From CAYMJK01 sp043101635 (GTDB lineage: Bacteria > Planctomycetota > Phycisphaerae > Phycisphaerales > UBA1924), in assembly GCA_043101635.1 (NCBI GenBank), contig JBICIE010000010.1:1-62564 (forward strand): DNA of 62,564 bases, given 5' to 3'. Every line of letters begins with the position of its first letter. Within the stretch, counting starts at the first letter, position 1. The notes below the pieces were generated by a model. That model made no database searches. It saw only the letters and a list, made by a program, of their open reading frames with translations, and was not told the DNA's origin. Positions 36,174 to 44,416 of the stretch are shown piece by piece. A program made the position numbers and the translations under genes.

Positions 36174-37736
36174 ATGCGACCACTGCTGCTTGCTGCCATG
36201 CTGGGCTGGATCGCCTGCGCTGCCGCGGCCCAGGATGGGCCCCTTGAGCCTCAGCGCCCGAACATCATCCTCTTCCTGGTGGATGACCTGGGCTGGCAGG
36301 ACACCTCCGTGCCATTGCACACCCGCACGACGCCGCTGAACCAGCGGTACCGCACGCCCAACCTGGAGAAGCTCGCCGCCCGCGGGGCAAAGTTCACCCA
36401 GGCCTACGCCGCGGCGCCCGTCTGCACCCCCACCCGCACCAGCATCCTCACCGGCCAGAGCCCGGCGCGCACGCACATCACCTACTGGACGCTGCACAGG
36501 GACACCGACACCTCGCGCCCGCGCGAGGACATCGCCGCGCCGGCGTGGAACATGAACGGGCTCTCGCAGGATGACCGGTCGCTGGCGCGGATCCTGCGCC
36601 GCATCGGCTATCGCACGATCCACGTCGGCAAGGCCCACTTCGGCGCCCACGATACCAGCGGCGCCGATCCGCGCAATCTCGGCTTCGAGGTGAACATCGC
36701 CGGCCACGCCTCCGGCGGGCCGGCCAGCTATGACGGCCTGGATCATTTCACGGTTGCGGGACGGCAGGGCGCCGCGGCCCACGGAGGCGCCAGCGTGTGG
36801 GATGTCCCCGACCTGGAGATCTACCACGGCCACGACATCTACCTGACCGAGGCGCTGGCGCTCGAGGCGACGCGCCAGATCCATCGGGCCGCCGCCGACA
36901 ACACGCCGTTCTTCATGAACTTCGCGCCCTACGCCGTGCACGCCCCGATCATGGCCAACCGCAAGTACCTGGCCAATTACCCGGACCTCGATGAGCGCGA
37001 GGCGGCCTACGCGACCATGGTCGAGTCGGTGGACGCCGCGCTCGGCGCCCTGGTCAATGCCCTCGATGAGACGGGCCAGCTCGACAACACGATCATCCTC
37101 TACACCTCCGACAACGGCGGTCTCAGCGCCCAAGCCCGCGGCGCCGCGCCCGATGGCAAGATGGCCCACACCCACAACGCCCCGCTGCGCAGCGGCAAGG
37201 GCTCGGCGTATGAGGGCGGCGTGCGCGTGCCCATGGTCATCGCCTGGCCAGGTGTTGTCGAGGGCCCCATGACGATCACCACGCCCGTCATCAGCTACGA
37301 CCTGTTCCCGACCATCATCGCGCTGGCGGGCCTCCAGACCGACTACGACCCCGAGATCGACGGCCGCGACCTCACCCCGCTGCTGACCGGCCGGCCGGAA
37401 CTGTTCGACGCCTCGCGCACGCTGGGATGGAACCAGCCGCACCAGTGGGGCGCCGATGGCCCCGGCATCGAGCCCTTCACCAGCCTGCGCGCCGGCGACT
37501 GGAAGCTGATCTACTTCCACGCCGGCCGCCGCTTCGAGCTGTACGACCTGGCGAAGGACATCGGCGAGGCGAAGGACCTTGCCGCGGCCAATCCGGACAA
37601 GCTCAAGGAGCTTGCCGCCCTGATGGACGCGTGGATCGACACAACCGGCGCCCAGCTCTCGATCGACAAGAAAACGGGCGAACAGATCGAGCGCCCGGGC
37701 GCTGCGGCCGAGGCGACGGCGCACGGAGGCTCCTGA
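36174..37736 (+). CDS. Secreted sulfatase, family S1
   Basis: 520 residues. Signal peptide about 1-19 (LLAAMLGWIACAAAAQ). The formylglycine motif is CTPTR at 84-88 within PVCTPTRTSILTGQ, a Cys-type sulfatase that needs a maturation enzyme. The metal-binding D37/D38 are in LFLVDDLGWQDT. Other conserved blocks are GYRTIHVGKAHFG and TIILYTSDNGG, and near the end RAGDWKLIYFHAG. Such enzymes remove sulfate esters from algal or marine polysaccharides, in keeping with planctomycete carbohydrate degradation. A cluster of hairpins follows the stop. No maturase gene lies in the window. Confidence 0.93.
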   Translation: MRPLLLAAMLGWIACAAAAQDGPLEPQRPNIILFLVDDLGWQDTSVPLHTRTTPLNQRYRTPNLEKLAARGAKFTQAYAAAPVCTPTRTSILTGQSPARTHITYWTLHRDTDTSRPREDIAAPAWNMNGLSQDDRSLARILRRIGYRTIHVGKAHFGAHDTSGADPRNLGFEVNIAGHASGGPASYDGLDHFTVAGRQGAAAHGGASVWDVPDLEIYHGHDIYLTEALALEATRQIHRAAADNTPFFMNFAPYAVHAPIMANRKYLANYPDLDEREAAYATMVESVDAALGALVNALDETGQLDNTIILYTSDNGGLSAQARGAAPDGKMAHTHNAPLRSGKGSAYEGGVRVPMVIAWPGVVEGPMTITTPVISYDLFPTIIALAGLQTDYDPEIDGRDLTPLLTGRPELFDASRTLGWNQPHQWGADGPGIEPFTSLRAGDWKLIYFHAGRRFELYDLAKDIGEAKDLAAANPDKLKELAALMDAWIDTTGAQLSIDKKTGEQIERPGAAAEATAHGGS

Positions 37737-37955
37737 ACCGGCGCCGCGCCGGTGGCATCGCCCTTCCGGGCGATGTGCCTTTCCTGCACACCTCCTCGCC
37801 ACCACACCAACCAACCCAGTTCCCCGCCGTGCCCTGCGCAGCCCGCGAAGCGGGCGACCAGTACCTTGCCCCGGGCGCCGCGAGTCCGCCACCGGCGGAC
37901 GAGCAGAGCCCGGGGTCAGCGCGCCCTTTCAACTTCAGGAGCCCATGAAATGGGC
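37737..37955. other. Cluster of short GC-rich hairpins downstream of the sulfatase gene
   Basis: Five perfect inverted repeats sit in about 220 bases. ACCGGC-5-GCCGGT is at 37737-37753. CATCGCCC-TTCC-GGGCGATG is at 37756-37775. GCCCGC-GAA-GCGGGC is at 37841-37855. TCCGCC-ACC-GGCGGA (37885-37899) is nested inside CCCCGGGC (37869-37876) and GCCCGGGG (37908-37915). GCCCAT-GAA-ATGGGC is at 37941-37955. Two share a GAA triloop. The first pair may act as a terminator for the sulfatase gene (TTTCC follows). The others have no U-tract. Nothing else recognisable was found before 38057. Confidence 0.6.
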
Positions 37956-38056
37956 GAAGGCGCCGCCCGCTCGCTCCGCGCCACTGCGCGCCATGTCCCC
38001 CTCCTGCGCGCACAGTCCGGTCCCGCCGTCAATAGGTAGAGGACCACCACATTCCG

Positions 38057-39001
38057 ATGCCCGGCGCACCCGCCCAACATGCCCCGAATCTCCCCCTGCT
38101 GAGGCCCCACCAGCCCCGCTCCGCCCCCCGTGCGCCCCGGCCGGCCGCTCCCCAGCGATGCGCAACGCCGCCGGCGCGCGCGCACCCGAACCTCGCGCCG
38201 CCTCGCAACCCGACTCCACCTCAAGAAGAAATCGACCACGCCCCGATGCGCCGGCCCGCGCAGTCCCAAAGCCCCGATGACGACGAAGCCGCCCTCCTCC
38301 GCGCCGAAGCCCGCGCCCGTGATGTGCTCGCAACCAGCCTCGCCACCCTCCGCGAGTGCCGCGTCGACGCCTTCACATCCGAACGCGAGCGCCTCCGCGC
38401 CCAGCAGCGCACCGTCGCCGCCGCCATCACCATCCTCAGCTTCGACTTCGACGCTTGCCTCGACGGTGTCCACGCCTTTCTGGACGATCTGCGCCTCCGC
38501 ATCTGCCGCCCGCGCCGCTCCATCCGCCTCCCGCGCATCGGCGCCCTCCGCCTGCGCAGCGTGCTCCGCCGCAGACGCCCGCCCGCGCAAAGGTCCGATC
38601 GGGTCCTCAGCCCGCCGCCCCCAAGCGCGCTGCCCGCCGCGCCGCCACCACGCCCGCAGCCCGCCGAAGCCGCTCCCCCGCCGCCGGCGCAACCCGCTCC
38701 AGCACCGCCGCCCACGCGCGCCGCCCCGAAGCGCGCCCGCCGCCGAACCGGCCCCCTGTCGATCCCGCCCATCGAGTCGATCGGACCCATCGAGTCCATA
38801 GAGTCCATCAAGTCCATCAAGTCCATCGGGTCCATCAGACTCACCTGGCCCGGCGCCCGCCGGCGCCGCCCCCCAGCGCGCCCCCGAGCGCCCCCGCACG
38901 CGCCGCGCCGCCTCCGCACATCTCCATCGCCACAGGCCACCAAGTGGCCGCGCTGTCCCCTGGGCGCCCACAACCGGCCCAGCTCAGAGCCGACCCGATG
39001 A
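38057..39001 (+). CDS. Hypothetical proline-rich protein
   Basis: 314 residues from an ATG at 38057, or about 251 from 38246. The central stretch (about residues 75-170) looks truly coding and helical: LLRAEARARDVLATSLATL, then ERERLRAQQRTVAAAITIL and ACLDGVHAFLDDLRLRIC. The flanks are very rich in Pro, Ala and Arg, and a Ser/Ile-rich stretch of nine-base repeats (SIESIKSIKSIGSI) sits near residues 238-262. There is no signal peptide. A competing minus-strand frame over the same bases is open but Arg/Gly-rich. I recognise no family; it may be a fast-evolving planctomycete protein, or partly spurious. Confidence 0.4.
   Translation: MPGAPAQHAPNLPLLRPHQPRSAPRAPRPAAPQRCATPPARAHPNLAPPRNPTPPQEEIDHAPMRRPAQSQSPDDDEAALLRAEARARDVLATSLATLRECRVDAFTSERERLRAQQRTVAAAITILSFDFDACLDGVHAFLDDLRLRICRPRRSIRLPRIGALRLRSVLRRRRPPAQRSDRVLSPPPPSALPAAPPPRPQPAEAAPPPPAQPAPAPPPTRAAPKRARRRTGPLSIPPIESIGPIESIESIKSIKSIGSIRLTWPGARRRRPPARPRAPPHAPRRLRTSPSPQATKWPRCPLGAHNRPSSEPTR
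38771..38842 (+). repeat. Eight-copy 9-bp tandem repeat
   Basis: Eight tandem nine-base units with consensus ATCRAGTCC: ATCGAGTCG, ATCGGACCC, ATCGAGTCC, ATAGAGTCC, ATCAAGTCC, ATCAAGTCC, ATCGGGTCC and ATCAGACTC. They keep perfect nine-base phase, so length changes would keep any reading frame. They fall inside the hypothetical gene at 38057 and would encode the I-[EKG]-S triplets. Confidence 0.85.
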
Positions 39002-39069
39002 ACGCCGTGACTCTGCCAACCTCCCGATGCCGCTCGATGGTCGCTCTTCGCCGACCCCGCGTCCCCGCG

Positions 39070-41118
39070 CTACTTCCGCTCCTGCTCCGACTGCGCCTGC
39101 CGCTCGCGGATCAGGTTCTCGCGCCACGCGCGGAACGCCTCCATGTCCGGCGGCTCGGGGTACGCGGCGTCGAAGCCCTCGCCGCCCGCCTGCGCCTCGG
39201 CGTCCATCGCTTCCCTGAGCCCAGACTCGAGGTTGTCATACACCCACTGGCGCAGTTCGACCGGCGCCGCGTTGTACGCCTCGATGCGCGGGTCCTGCTC
39301 CAGCCGGCGGATGAGCTGGTCGAACATGGCGCCGGCCGTCACCAGGAAGTTGCGGTCCAGATAGCTCTCCATCCGCTCCTTGCCCGGGTTCGCCTGGTTG
39401 CCGCGCCCCTGCTCGCGGAAGAAGTAGGCGTGCGCGTCGCGGGCGTAGTCGAACTGGCGCCGGAATCGCTCGCCATCGCCCTGGATCAGGCTGACGTACG
39501 CGTCCTGCAGCGCCGCCGTGACCTCCTGTGCCGCTACCGACGGGCGCGTCATCGCATCCTGCAGTTCGGACTCAACGAACTCGGGCAGGCTCTGGGCCCA
39601 GTAATACGGGCGCAGCGACCAGTGCTCGTTGGCCTCGCTCATGGTCGCGGCCTTGCGCTTGTAGGCCTCGGCCTCGGCGACCTGGCCGCGCCGGTACAGG
39701 TAGCGGATGGCGTCGCGCAGGAAGTTCTCGTACCCCGCGGCGTAGTTGCGGAAGGTGCGGCTCTCATCCTCGAAGATGTCGCCGCGGGCCATCACCTCCT
39801 CCAGGATGTCGCCGTAGGTCCGGATGAAGTAGACGTTGGGGATCTGGATGTAGAACGGATTGGCCGCCCCGGGATCGAGCACTGTCGTGACGTAGTCGAA
39901 GTAGAGATTGCCGCCGCGCCACAGTTCCTGGACGGAGTGGACCACCACGCGGTCCGTGTTGAGGAAGTCGTAGTCCTGCCGGTTGCGCTCCGAGACGCGC
40001 GTGAGCGCGCCCTCGACGCCCTTGGCGCCCCAGTACAGCCCGTGGGCGGCGCCGTGCCGCCAGTCGATCGGGCCGTACTTCCGCGTGTAGCGGATCATCC
40101 GCTGCGGCTCCATGTTGTACTCGTCCTTGAGCACGCGCTTGCGCTGCTGGGACAGCAGCGCGGTCCACGCCGGCTGGAGCTCCTCGTCGGTCGTCATCTC
40201 GAACAGCGCGATCTCCGGCGACGAGAGGCTGCGCTTCAGCAGCGACCAGCGCCCGGAATTCACCACCGTCCGCGCGCGAATCCAGGCCTTCAGCCAGTTC
40301 GTATCGCGCGGGCCCGCCGCGAACAGGTCGACGATCCGCGGGATCATCGCGTCCAGCGTGATGTCACCGGTCGGCTGGCGCGGGAAGGCGCGGGCCTGGT
40401 TGACCAGATCGAGCACCTCGGTCACCAGCCCGTCGACGGCGGGGTCCTGGGCCCGCAGCGTCAGCAGCGTCTCCGGGCTGGCGGCGATGGGCTCGAGCCA
40501 TTGAACGTACTGCTCGACGGCCCGCTCGCGGGAGAGATCCTCCGGGTCCGGCTCCGGCGGCGGGCCCAGCACCTCGTGCCACTCGTGGGCCAGGCGGATC
40601 TTGTAGTAGGGGTTGGCGTCGTCGGTATACCCCTGGATCTTGTGCAGGAAGATCCACGCCAGTTCCTTGTGCACCAGCAGGTCGTTGGGGTTGTTGGGCA
40701 CGCCATCGCGCCGGAGCAGGTCGATGCCCGCGTTGACCCAGTTCCACCGCTCGTCGGCGGTGTTGGTCTTGACGCTGATGTTGTACGCCATGTTCCACGC
40801 GTGGAAGGCCCAGACGCGGGGAAAGTGCGGCTGCAGCTTGGTGATGGTGCTGGCGAGGTTCATCGCCTCGTGGTACTTGCCCTCTTCCTTCAGCTTGTTG
40901 GCCCGCAGCCAGAGCATGTTGACGAACAGCCCGCGGAAGGCCCCCATCGCGATCCCGATGGCCACCTCCGGGTCGCTGTTGTCCTCGAGCGTCTCGCTGA
41001 GCAGCAGCTTGTTGCGCCCGGCGCTGGCGGCGGTCTGCGCCGCGAGCACGCCGCTGAGGCCGATCAGGCCGACGCACACGGCCGAGGCGACGATCTGGAT
41101 GATGCGGTCACGCTGCAT
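39070..41118 (-). CDS. Membrane-anchored TPR-like protein, last gene of the ABC/SPFH operon
   Basis: 682 residues. An N-terminal membrane helix (about 6-28, IIQIVASAVCVGLIGLSGVL) anchors a large soluble part. TPR-like helices occur at about 60-110 (RANKLKEEGKYHEAMNLAST, then RVWAFHAWNMAYNISV) and again near 490-530 (RRGQVAEAEAYKRKAATMSE). The rest has no recognised fold but is rich in Trp and Tyr. It is 25 bases downstream of the ABC permease gene in the same direction. I infer a periplasmic accessory subunit for that transporter. I know of no described function. Confidence 0.75.
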   Translation of the reverse strand: MQRDRIIQIVASAVCVGLIGLSGVLAAQTAASAGRNKLLLSETLEDNSDPEVAIGIAMGAFRGLFVNMLWLRANKLKEEGKYHEAMNLASTITKLQPHFPRVWAFHAWNMAYNISVKTNTADERWNWVNAGIDLLRRDGVPNNPNDLLVHKELAWIFLHKIQGYTDDANPYYKIRLAHEWHEVLGPPPEPDPEDLSRERAVEQYVQWLEPIAASPETLLTLRAQDPAVDGLVTEVLDLVNQARAFPRQPTGDITLDAMIPRIVDLFAAGPRDTNWLKAWIRARTVVNSGRWSLLKRSLSSPEIALFEMTTDEELQPAWTALLSQQRKRVLKDEYNMEPQRMIRYTRKYGPIDWRHGAAHGLYWGAKGVEGALTRVSERNRQDYDFLNTDRVVVHSVQELWRGGNLYFDYVTTVLDPGAANPFYIQIPNVYFIRTYGDILEEVMARGDIFEDESRTFRNYAAGYENFLRDAIRYLYRRGQVAEAEAYKRKAATMSEANEHWSLRPYYWAQSLPEFVESELQDAMTRPSVAAQEVTAALQDAYVSLIQGDGERFRRQFDYARDAHAYFFREQGRGNQANPGKERMESYLDRNFLVTAGAMFDQLIRRLEQDPRIEAYNAAPVELRQWVYDNLESGLREAMDAEAQAGGEGFDAAYPEPPDMEAFRAWRENLIRERQAQSEQERK

Positions 41119-41143
41119 GGGCGTTCTCCCTCAGTGACCGGAT

Positions 41144-43117
41144 TCAGTGACCGGAATAGATGGCAAGCTCCCGGTTGCGGAAGATCACGGTCCCCGCGAT
41201 GTACAGGGCAACCGACCACACGCCGAGCACGAGGATGCCCAGGGCGAGCCCGCCCCAACTGATGAGCTGCCCATTGACGATGCGCGTCGTCGGCTTCAGA
41301 TCGCTGTACACGCTGAACGTCCAGACAACCGCGCGGGCGACGGGCACGACGATGGCGCCGATGACCGCCCCGATGCCCTCCCCGGGGTTGTACACCTCCA
41401 GCGACTCGTTCAGAAAGCTCGCGCTCTCCGCCGCGAAGAACGCCCCGAAAGCGATCAGGCACGCCACCGGGAAACTCAGGAAGGTGCTGGCGGCGACGCC
41501 CAGCATCGCGAGAAAGGCGAGCTTGACCCACAGCGCCGCCAGCGCCCGCAGATAGTTCATCTGGTACCCGCCGACCGGATACGAGATCTCCAGCCCCCCG
41601 GGCGGAAACGTCATGGTCAGCGGATTGCCCATCACCCCCCACTGGCGCGTCTCCGGATCGAACACGCGCACGCCGTTGACGATGGCGATGTCGAGCGTGC
41701 CGTCCGGGCTGATGGCGCGCGAGGGAATCTCGTCGAAGACGTGGGTCGAGCCGAGGCCGACCTCCTGCACGATGGGCTGCGGGATCTCGCGCACCAGCAG
41801 AGTGATGCGGTAGGTCTCATCCGGCCGGTTGTTGCCGGCGTTGATGCGGTAGCGCAGCATCAGGAAGCGGTCGTCGCGGGCCGCGTCCTGGAGCCCGGTG
41901 AAGGTGAAGGTGCGCACCATGCCGGGCTCGACGGAGCGCCGGAAGGTAACCAGTTGCTTGTAAAGGTCGTCGGCGACCCTCTGGCGGGTCTCGGCGGTGT
42001 CCTGAAAGTCGATGGCGCTCTGGCGCTGGTTCTCGATGTAGGTGTCGACCGCGAGGCGGAACTCCTCGGAACTGCGATCGACCTGGGTCTCGGCCTCGAC
42101 GGTGCGCCGGGCCTGCAGGATCTGATTCTGCAGGATCATGCGGTCGTCGCTGATGCCACCGGCGGTGGCGACGAAGGCGATCTCCTCCCCCACCGCCGGC
42201 TGAAGCTTGAGATACTCCGTGAACATGAGCACGGCCGAGCCGCAGACCAGCAGCAGGGCGGCGGCGAGGGCGACGACGCCGAGCCACTTGCCGAGGATGT
42301 ACTGCCAGGCGGCGACGGGCTTGGTCATGGTCTGCCAGATGATGCGATCGCGCTGCTCGGTGGCGACGGTCGACACGCTCAGCAGGAGCGTGAGCAGCGC
42401 GATGATCCAGAACGCCCCGCCGGTGCCGTACTGCAGGAACGACTGGACCCGGTAGCGCAGCGGCGTGTCGGGATCCAGCAGACCCGGCAACGCGGCCAGC
42501 CCGAAGATGAGCAGCACGATGAAGATCAGCGAGACCTTCATCCGCACCGCCTCGCTGAGCACGTTGCGCGACACGGCAAAGACCGGCCCGGGCAGCGCTG
42601 CGAAGGCGACGCGCAAGCCCTCCAGCAGCGCGGTGAAGCTCATGGTCAGCGCGACGACGCCCAGCAGCAGCTTGCCGAGGTCGCCGCTGCGCGACAGCAG
42701 CCCGCCGCCGGCGGCCTGCGCAAAGGCGGCCTCGGCGAGAATCAGGGGCCCGGCGATCAGCAGCGCGATCAGTCCCAGCCCGAGGTAGGTCAGCCCGATG
42801 CCGAGCCAGACCGCCAGCAGGGCTACGCCGGCCCCGGCGCCGACGCCGAGGGCGATCGTCCCGAGGGAGCGCTTGGACTGCAGCAGGTCCATCTGGGCCC
42901 GGTCGGCCGACTCGAGGATGGCGCGGAGCTGCTCATCGGCGACCTGGGAGCGGTCGGGGAGCTCGATCCCCTGCAGCTCGCCGGGCGCACTGATGAGCAC
43001 GGCGTAGGAAACCAGCAGCGCGATGGCGGCCGCGGCGACCGCGATGGAGGCGACGAGCTTGAAGCCCCGGGTCTTCTGCAGCCGGTTGAGTCGCGCCAGG
43101 GTATCGCGCAGCTTCAC
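41144..43117 (-). CDS. ABC-2/NosY-type permease with large external domain
   Basis: 657 residues starting at GTG, which overlaps the stop of the ATPase gene by four bases (GTGA). About eight or nine hydrophobic segments: 20-42, 105-137, 150-165, 195-213, 235-255, 280-300, 530-560, 585-600 and 625-650. The cytoplasmic coupling region reads TVATEQRDRIIWQTMTKPVA, then LGKWLGVV, as in NosY/GldF-like permeases. A large extracytoplasmic domain (about 305-505) separates the two halves and is rich in beta strands; this is unusual in size. The motif KP-x-LGK-LGVV is shared with the separate permease at 49342-50697, so the two are paralogues. Confidence 0.85.
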   Translation of the reverse strand: MKLRDTLARLNRLQKTRGFKLVASIAVAAAAIALLVSYAVLISAPGELQGIELPDRSQVADEQLRAILESADRAQMDLLQSKRSLGTIALGVGAGAGVALLAVWLGIGLTYLGLGLIALLIAGPLILAEAAFAQAAGGGLLSRSGDLGKLLLGVVALTMSFTALLEGLRVAFAALPGPVFAVSRNVLSEAVRMKVSLIFIVLLIFGLAALPGLLDPDTPLRYRVQSFLQYGTGGAFWIIALLTLLLSVSTVATEQRDRIIWQTMTKPVAAWQYILGKWLGVVALAAALLLVCGSAVLMFTEYLKLQPAVGEEIAFVATAGGISDDRMILQNQILQARRTVEAETQVDRSSEEFRLAVDTYIENQRQSAIDFQDTAETRQRVADDLYKQLVTFRRSVEPGMVRTFTFTGLQDAARDDRFLMLRYRINAGNNRPDETYRITLLVREIPQPIVQEVGLGSTHVFDEIPSRAISPDGTLDIAIVNGVRVFDPETRQWGVMGNPLTMTFPPGGLEISYPVGGYQMNYLRALAALWVKLAFLAMLGVAASTFLSFPVACLIAFGAFFAAESASFLNESLEVYNPGEGIGAVIGAIVVPVARAVVWTFSVYSDLKPTTRIVNGQLISWGGLALGILVLGVWSVALYIAGTVIFRNRELAIYSGH

Positions 43118-44406
43118 GCGCCGGGCTCCCGCTTGTCTTGATCATCGAGCAGTGAGCCGATGACATCCTGGTCGACCTCGGAGGTGTCGACATCCTCGTG
43201 GAGCGCCGGCTTCGGGGCCGGCTTTTCGCCATCGCCGGCGGCGGGTTGTTCGGCGGGCGCCGGCTCCTGCTCGTCGTGGAGCAACTGCTCGAGCACATCC
43301 TCCGGCGCCTCGGGCTCGGGCTCGGCCCGGGGCTCTCCCTTGGGGGCCGGCTGGCGGGCCGCGGGCTCCTCGATCTCGGCGGCGGGCAGGCGCTCGGCGC
43401 CGGCGCCGACGAGCCGGCCGATCAGGTCCTCGCCTTCCTCGACCGGCTGGCGCAGGAAGGCGGCGGTGACACCCTCGTTGCTGGCGCCGCTGGTGGCGGC
43501 CCGCTCGGACTGGGCCACGCGCACAATGTCCATGAACAGCTCTTCGAGCTTCTGGCGCGGGTGGCTGACGCTGGTGACGGCGGTCCCGGTGCGGGCCCGG
43601 ATGATGCGGTCGATCTCGGCGATGGTGGCGTCGTCGAGCCGGTCGGTCTCGATGGTGGTGCGCTCCTGGGCCAGCAGCAGTTCATCGCGGCTGCCCTCGC
43701 GCCGGATGCGCCCGCCGTAGAGGATGACCATGTGATCGACGACATCCTCGACATCGGCGAGCAGGTGGCTGGAGAGCAGGACGGTCTTGCCGCGCCGGCC
43801 GAGTTGCAGGATCAGGTCCTTGACCTGTCGCGTGCCGATGGGGTCGAGGCCGGTCGTCGGCTCGTCGAGGATGAGGAAGTCGGGGTCGTTGATGAGGGCC
43901 TGGGCGATGCCGATGCGCCGCTGCATGCCCTTGGAGTACTCGCGGACGGGGCGGAACTGGGCGGCGGTGAGGCCGACCATGTCGAGCAGTTCGTCGATGC
44001 GGCGCATGCGGATGCGCCGGTCGATCTCGAAGAGCTTGCCGTAGTAGTCCAGCGTCTCGCGGGCGTTGAGGAATGGGTAGAGGTACGACTCCTCGGGGAG
44101 GTATCCGACGCGCTTCTTGACGGCCACATCGGTCGGGTGCTTGCCGAAGAGGCTGACGCGCCCGCGCGTCGGCTTGAGCAGGCCGAGGATCATCTTGATG
44201 GTGGTGCTCTTGCCCGAGCCGTTGGGGCCGAGCAGGCCGAAGACCTCGCGCGGGTAAATGCGCATGGAGAGGTCGTCGACTGCGCGAGCCCGGTCGCGCA
44301 TCCAGAAGTCCTTGAAGATCTTCGTGAGGCGCTGGCACTCGACGATGGGCCGGCCGCGCTCGGTGCGCGGTGGGCTGGTCTCGGTCTGGGCGGTCGCTGT
44401 GGCCAT
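43114..44406 (-). CDS. ABC ATPase with long acidic C-terminal tail
   Basis: 430 residues. The nucleotide-binding domain (about 20-255) has Walker A GPNGSGKST, the Q-loop (GYLPEES), the signature YSKGMQRR in place of LSGGQ, Walker B FLILDEP, and the H-loop SSHLL. From about 290 to the end the protein is rich in Glu, Pro and Ala, predicted disordered, and ends in an acidic patch (EDVDTSEVDQDVIGSLLDDQ). Such a tail is not part of the usual exporter ATPase. The ATG at 44406 has GGAG 8 bases ahead; one at 44427 lies within the SPFH gene. It powers the permease at 41144, with which it overlaps by 4 bases. Confidence 0.88.
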   Translation of the reverse strand: MATATAQTETSPPRTERGRPIVECQRLTKIFKDFWMRDRARAVDDLSMRIYPREVFGLLGPNGSGKSTTIKMILGLLKPTRGRVSLFGKHPTDVAVKKRVGYLPEESYLYPFLNARETLDYYGKLFEIDRRIRMRRIDELLDMVGLTAAQFRPVREYSKGMQRRIGIAQALINDPDFLILDEPTTGLDPIGTRQVKDLILQLGRRGKTVLLSSHLLADVEDVVDHMVILYGGRIRREGSRDELLLAQERTTIETDRLDDATIAEIDRIIRARTGTAVTSVSHPRQKLEELFMDIVRVAQSERAATSGASNEGVTAAFLRQPVEEGEDLIGRLVGAGAERLPAAEIEEPAARQPAPKGEPRAEPEPEAPEDVLEQLLHDEQEPAPAEQPAAGDGEKPAPKPALHEDVDTSEVDQDVIGSLLDDQDKREPGA

Positions 44407-44416
44407 CCGTGCTCCG

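Noticed and set aside
38356..41262. Plus-strand open frame of about 968 codons over the TPR-like gene
   Set aside because: Antisense to the operon gene at 39070-41118, with a biased composition and no motif.
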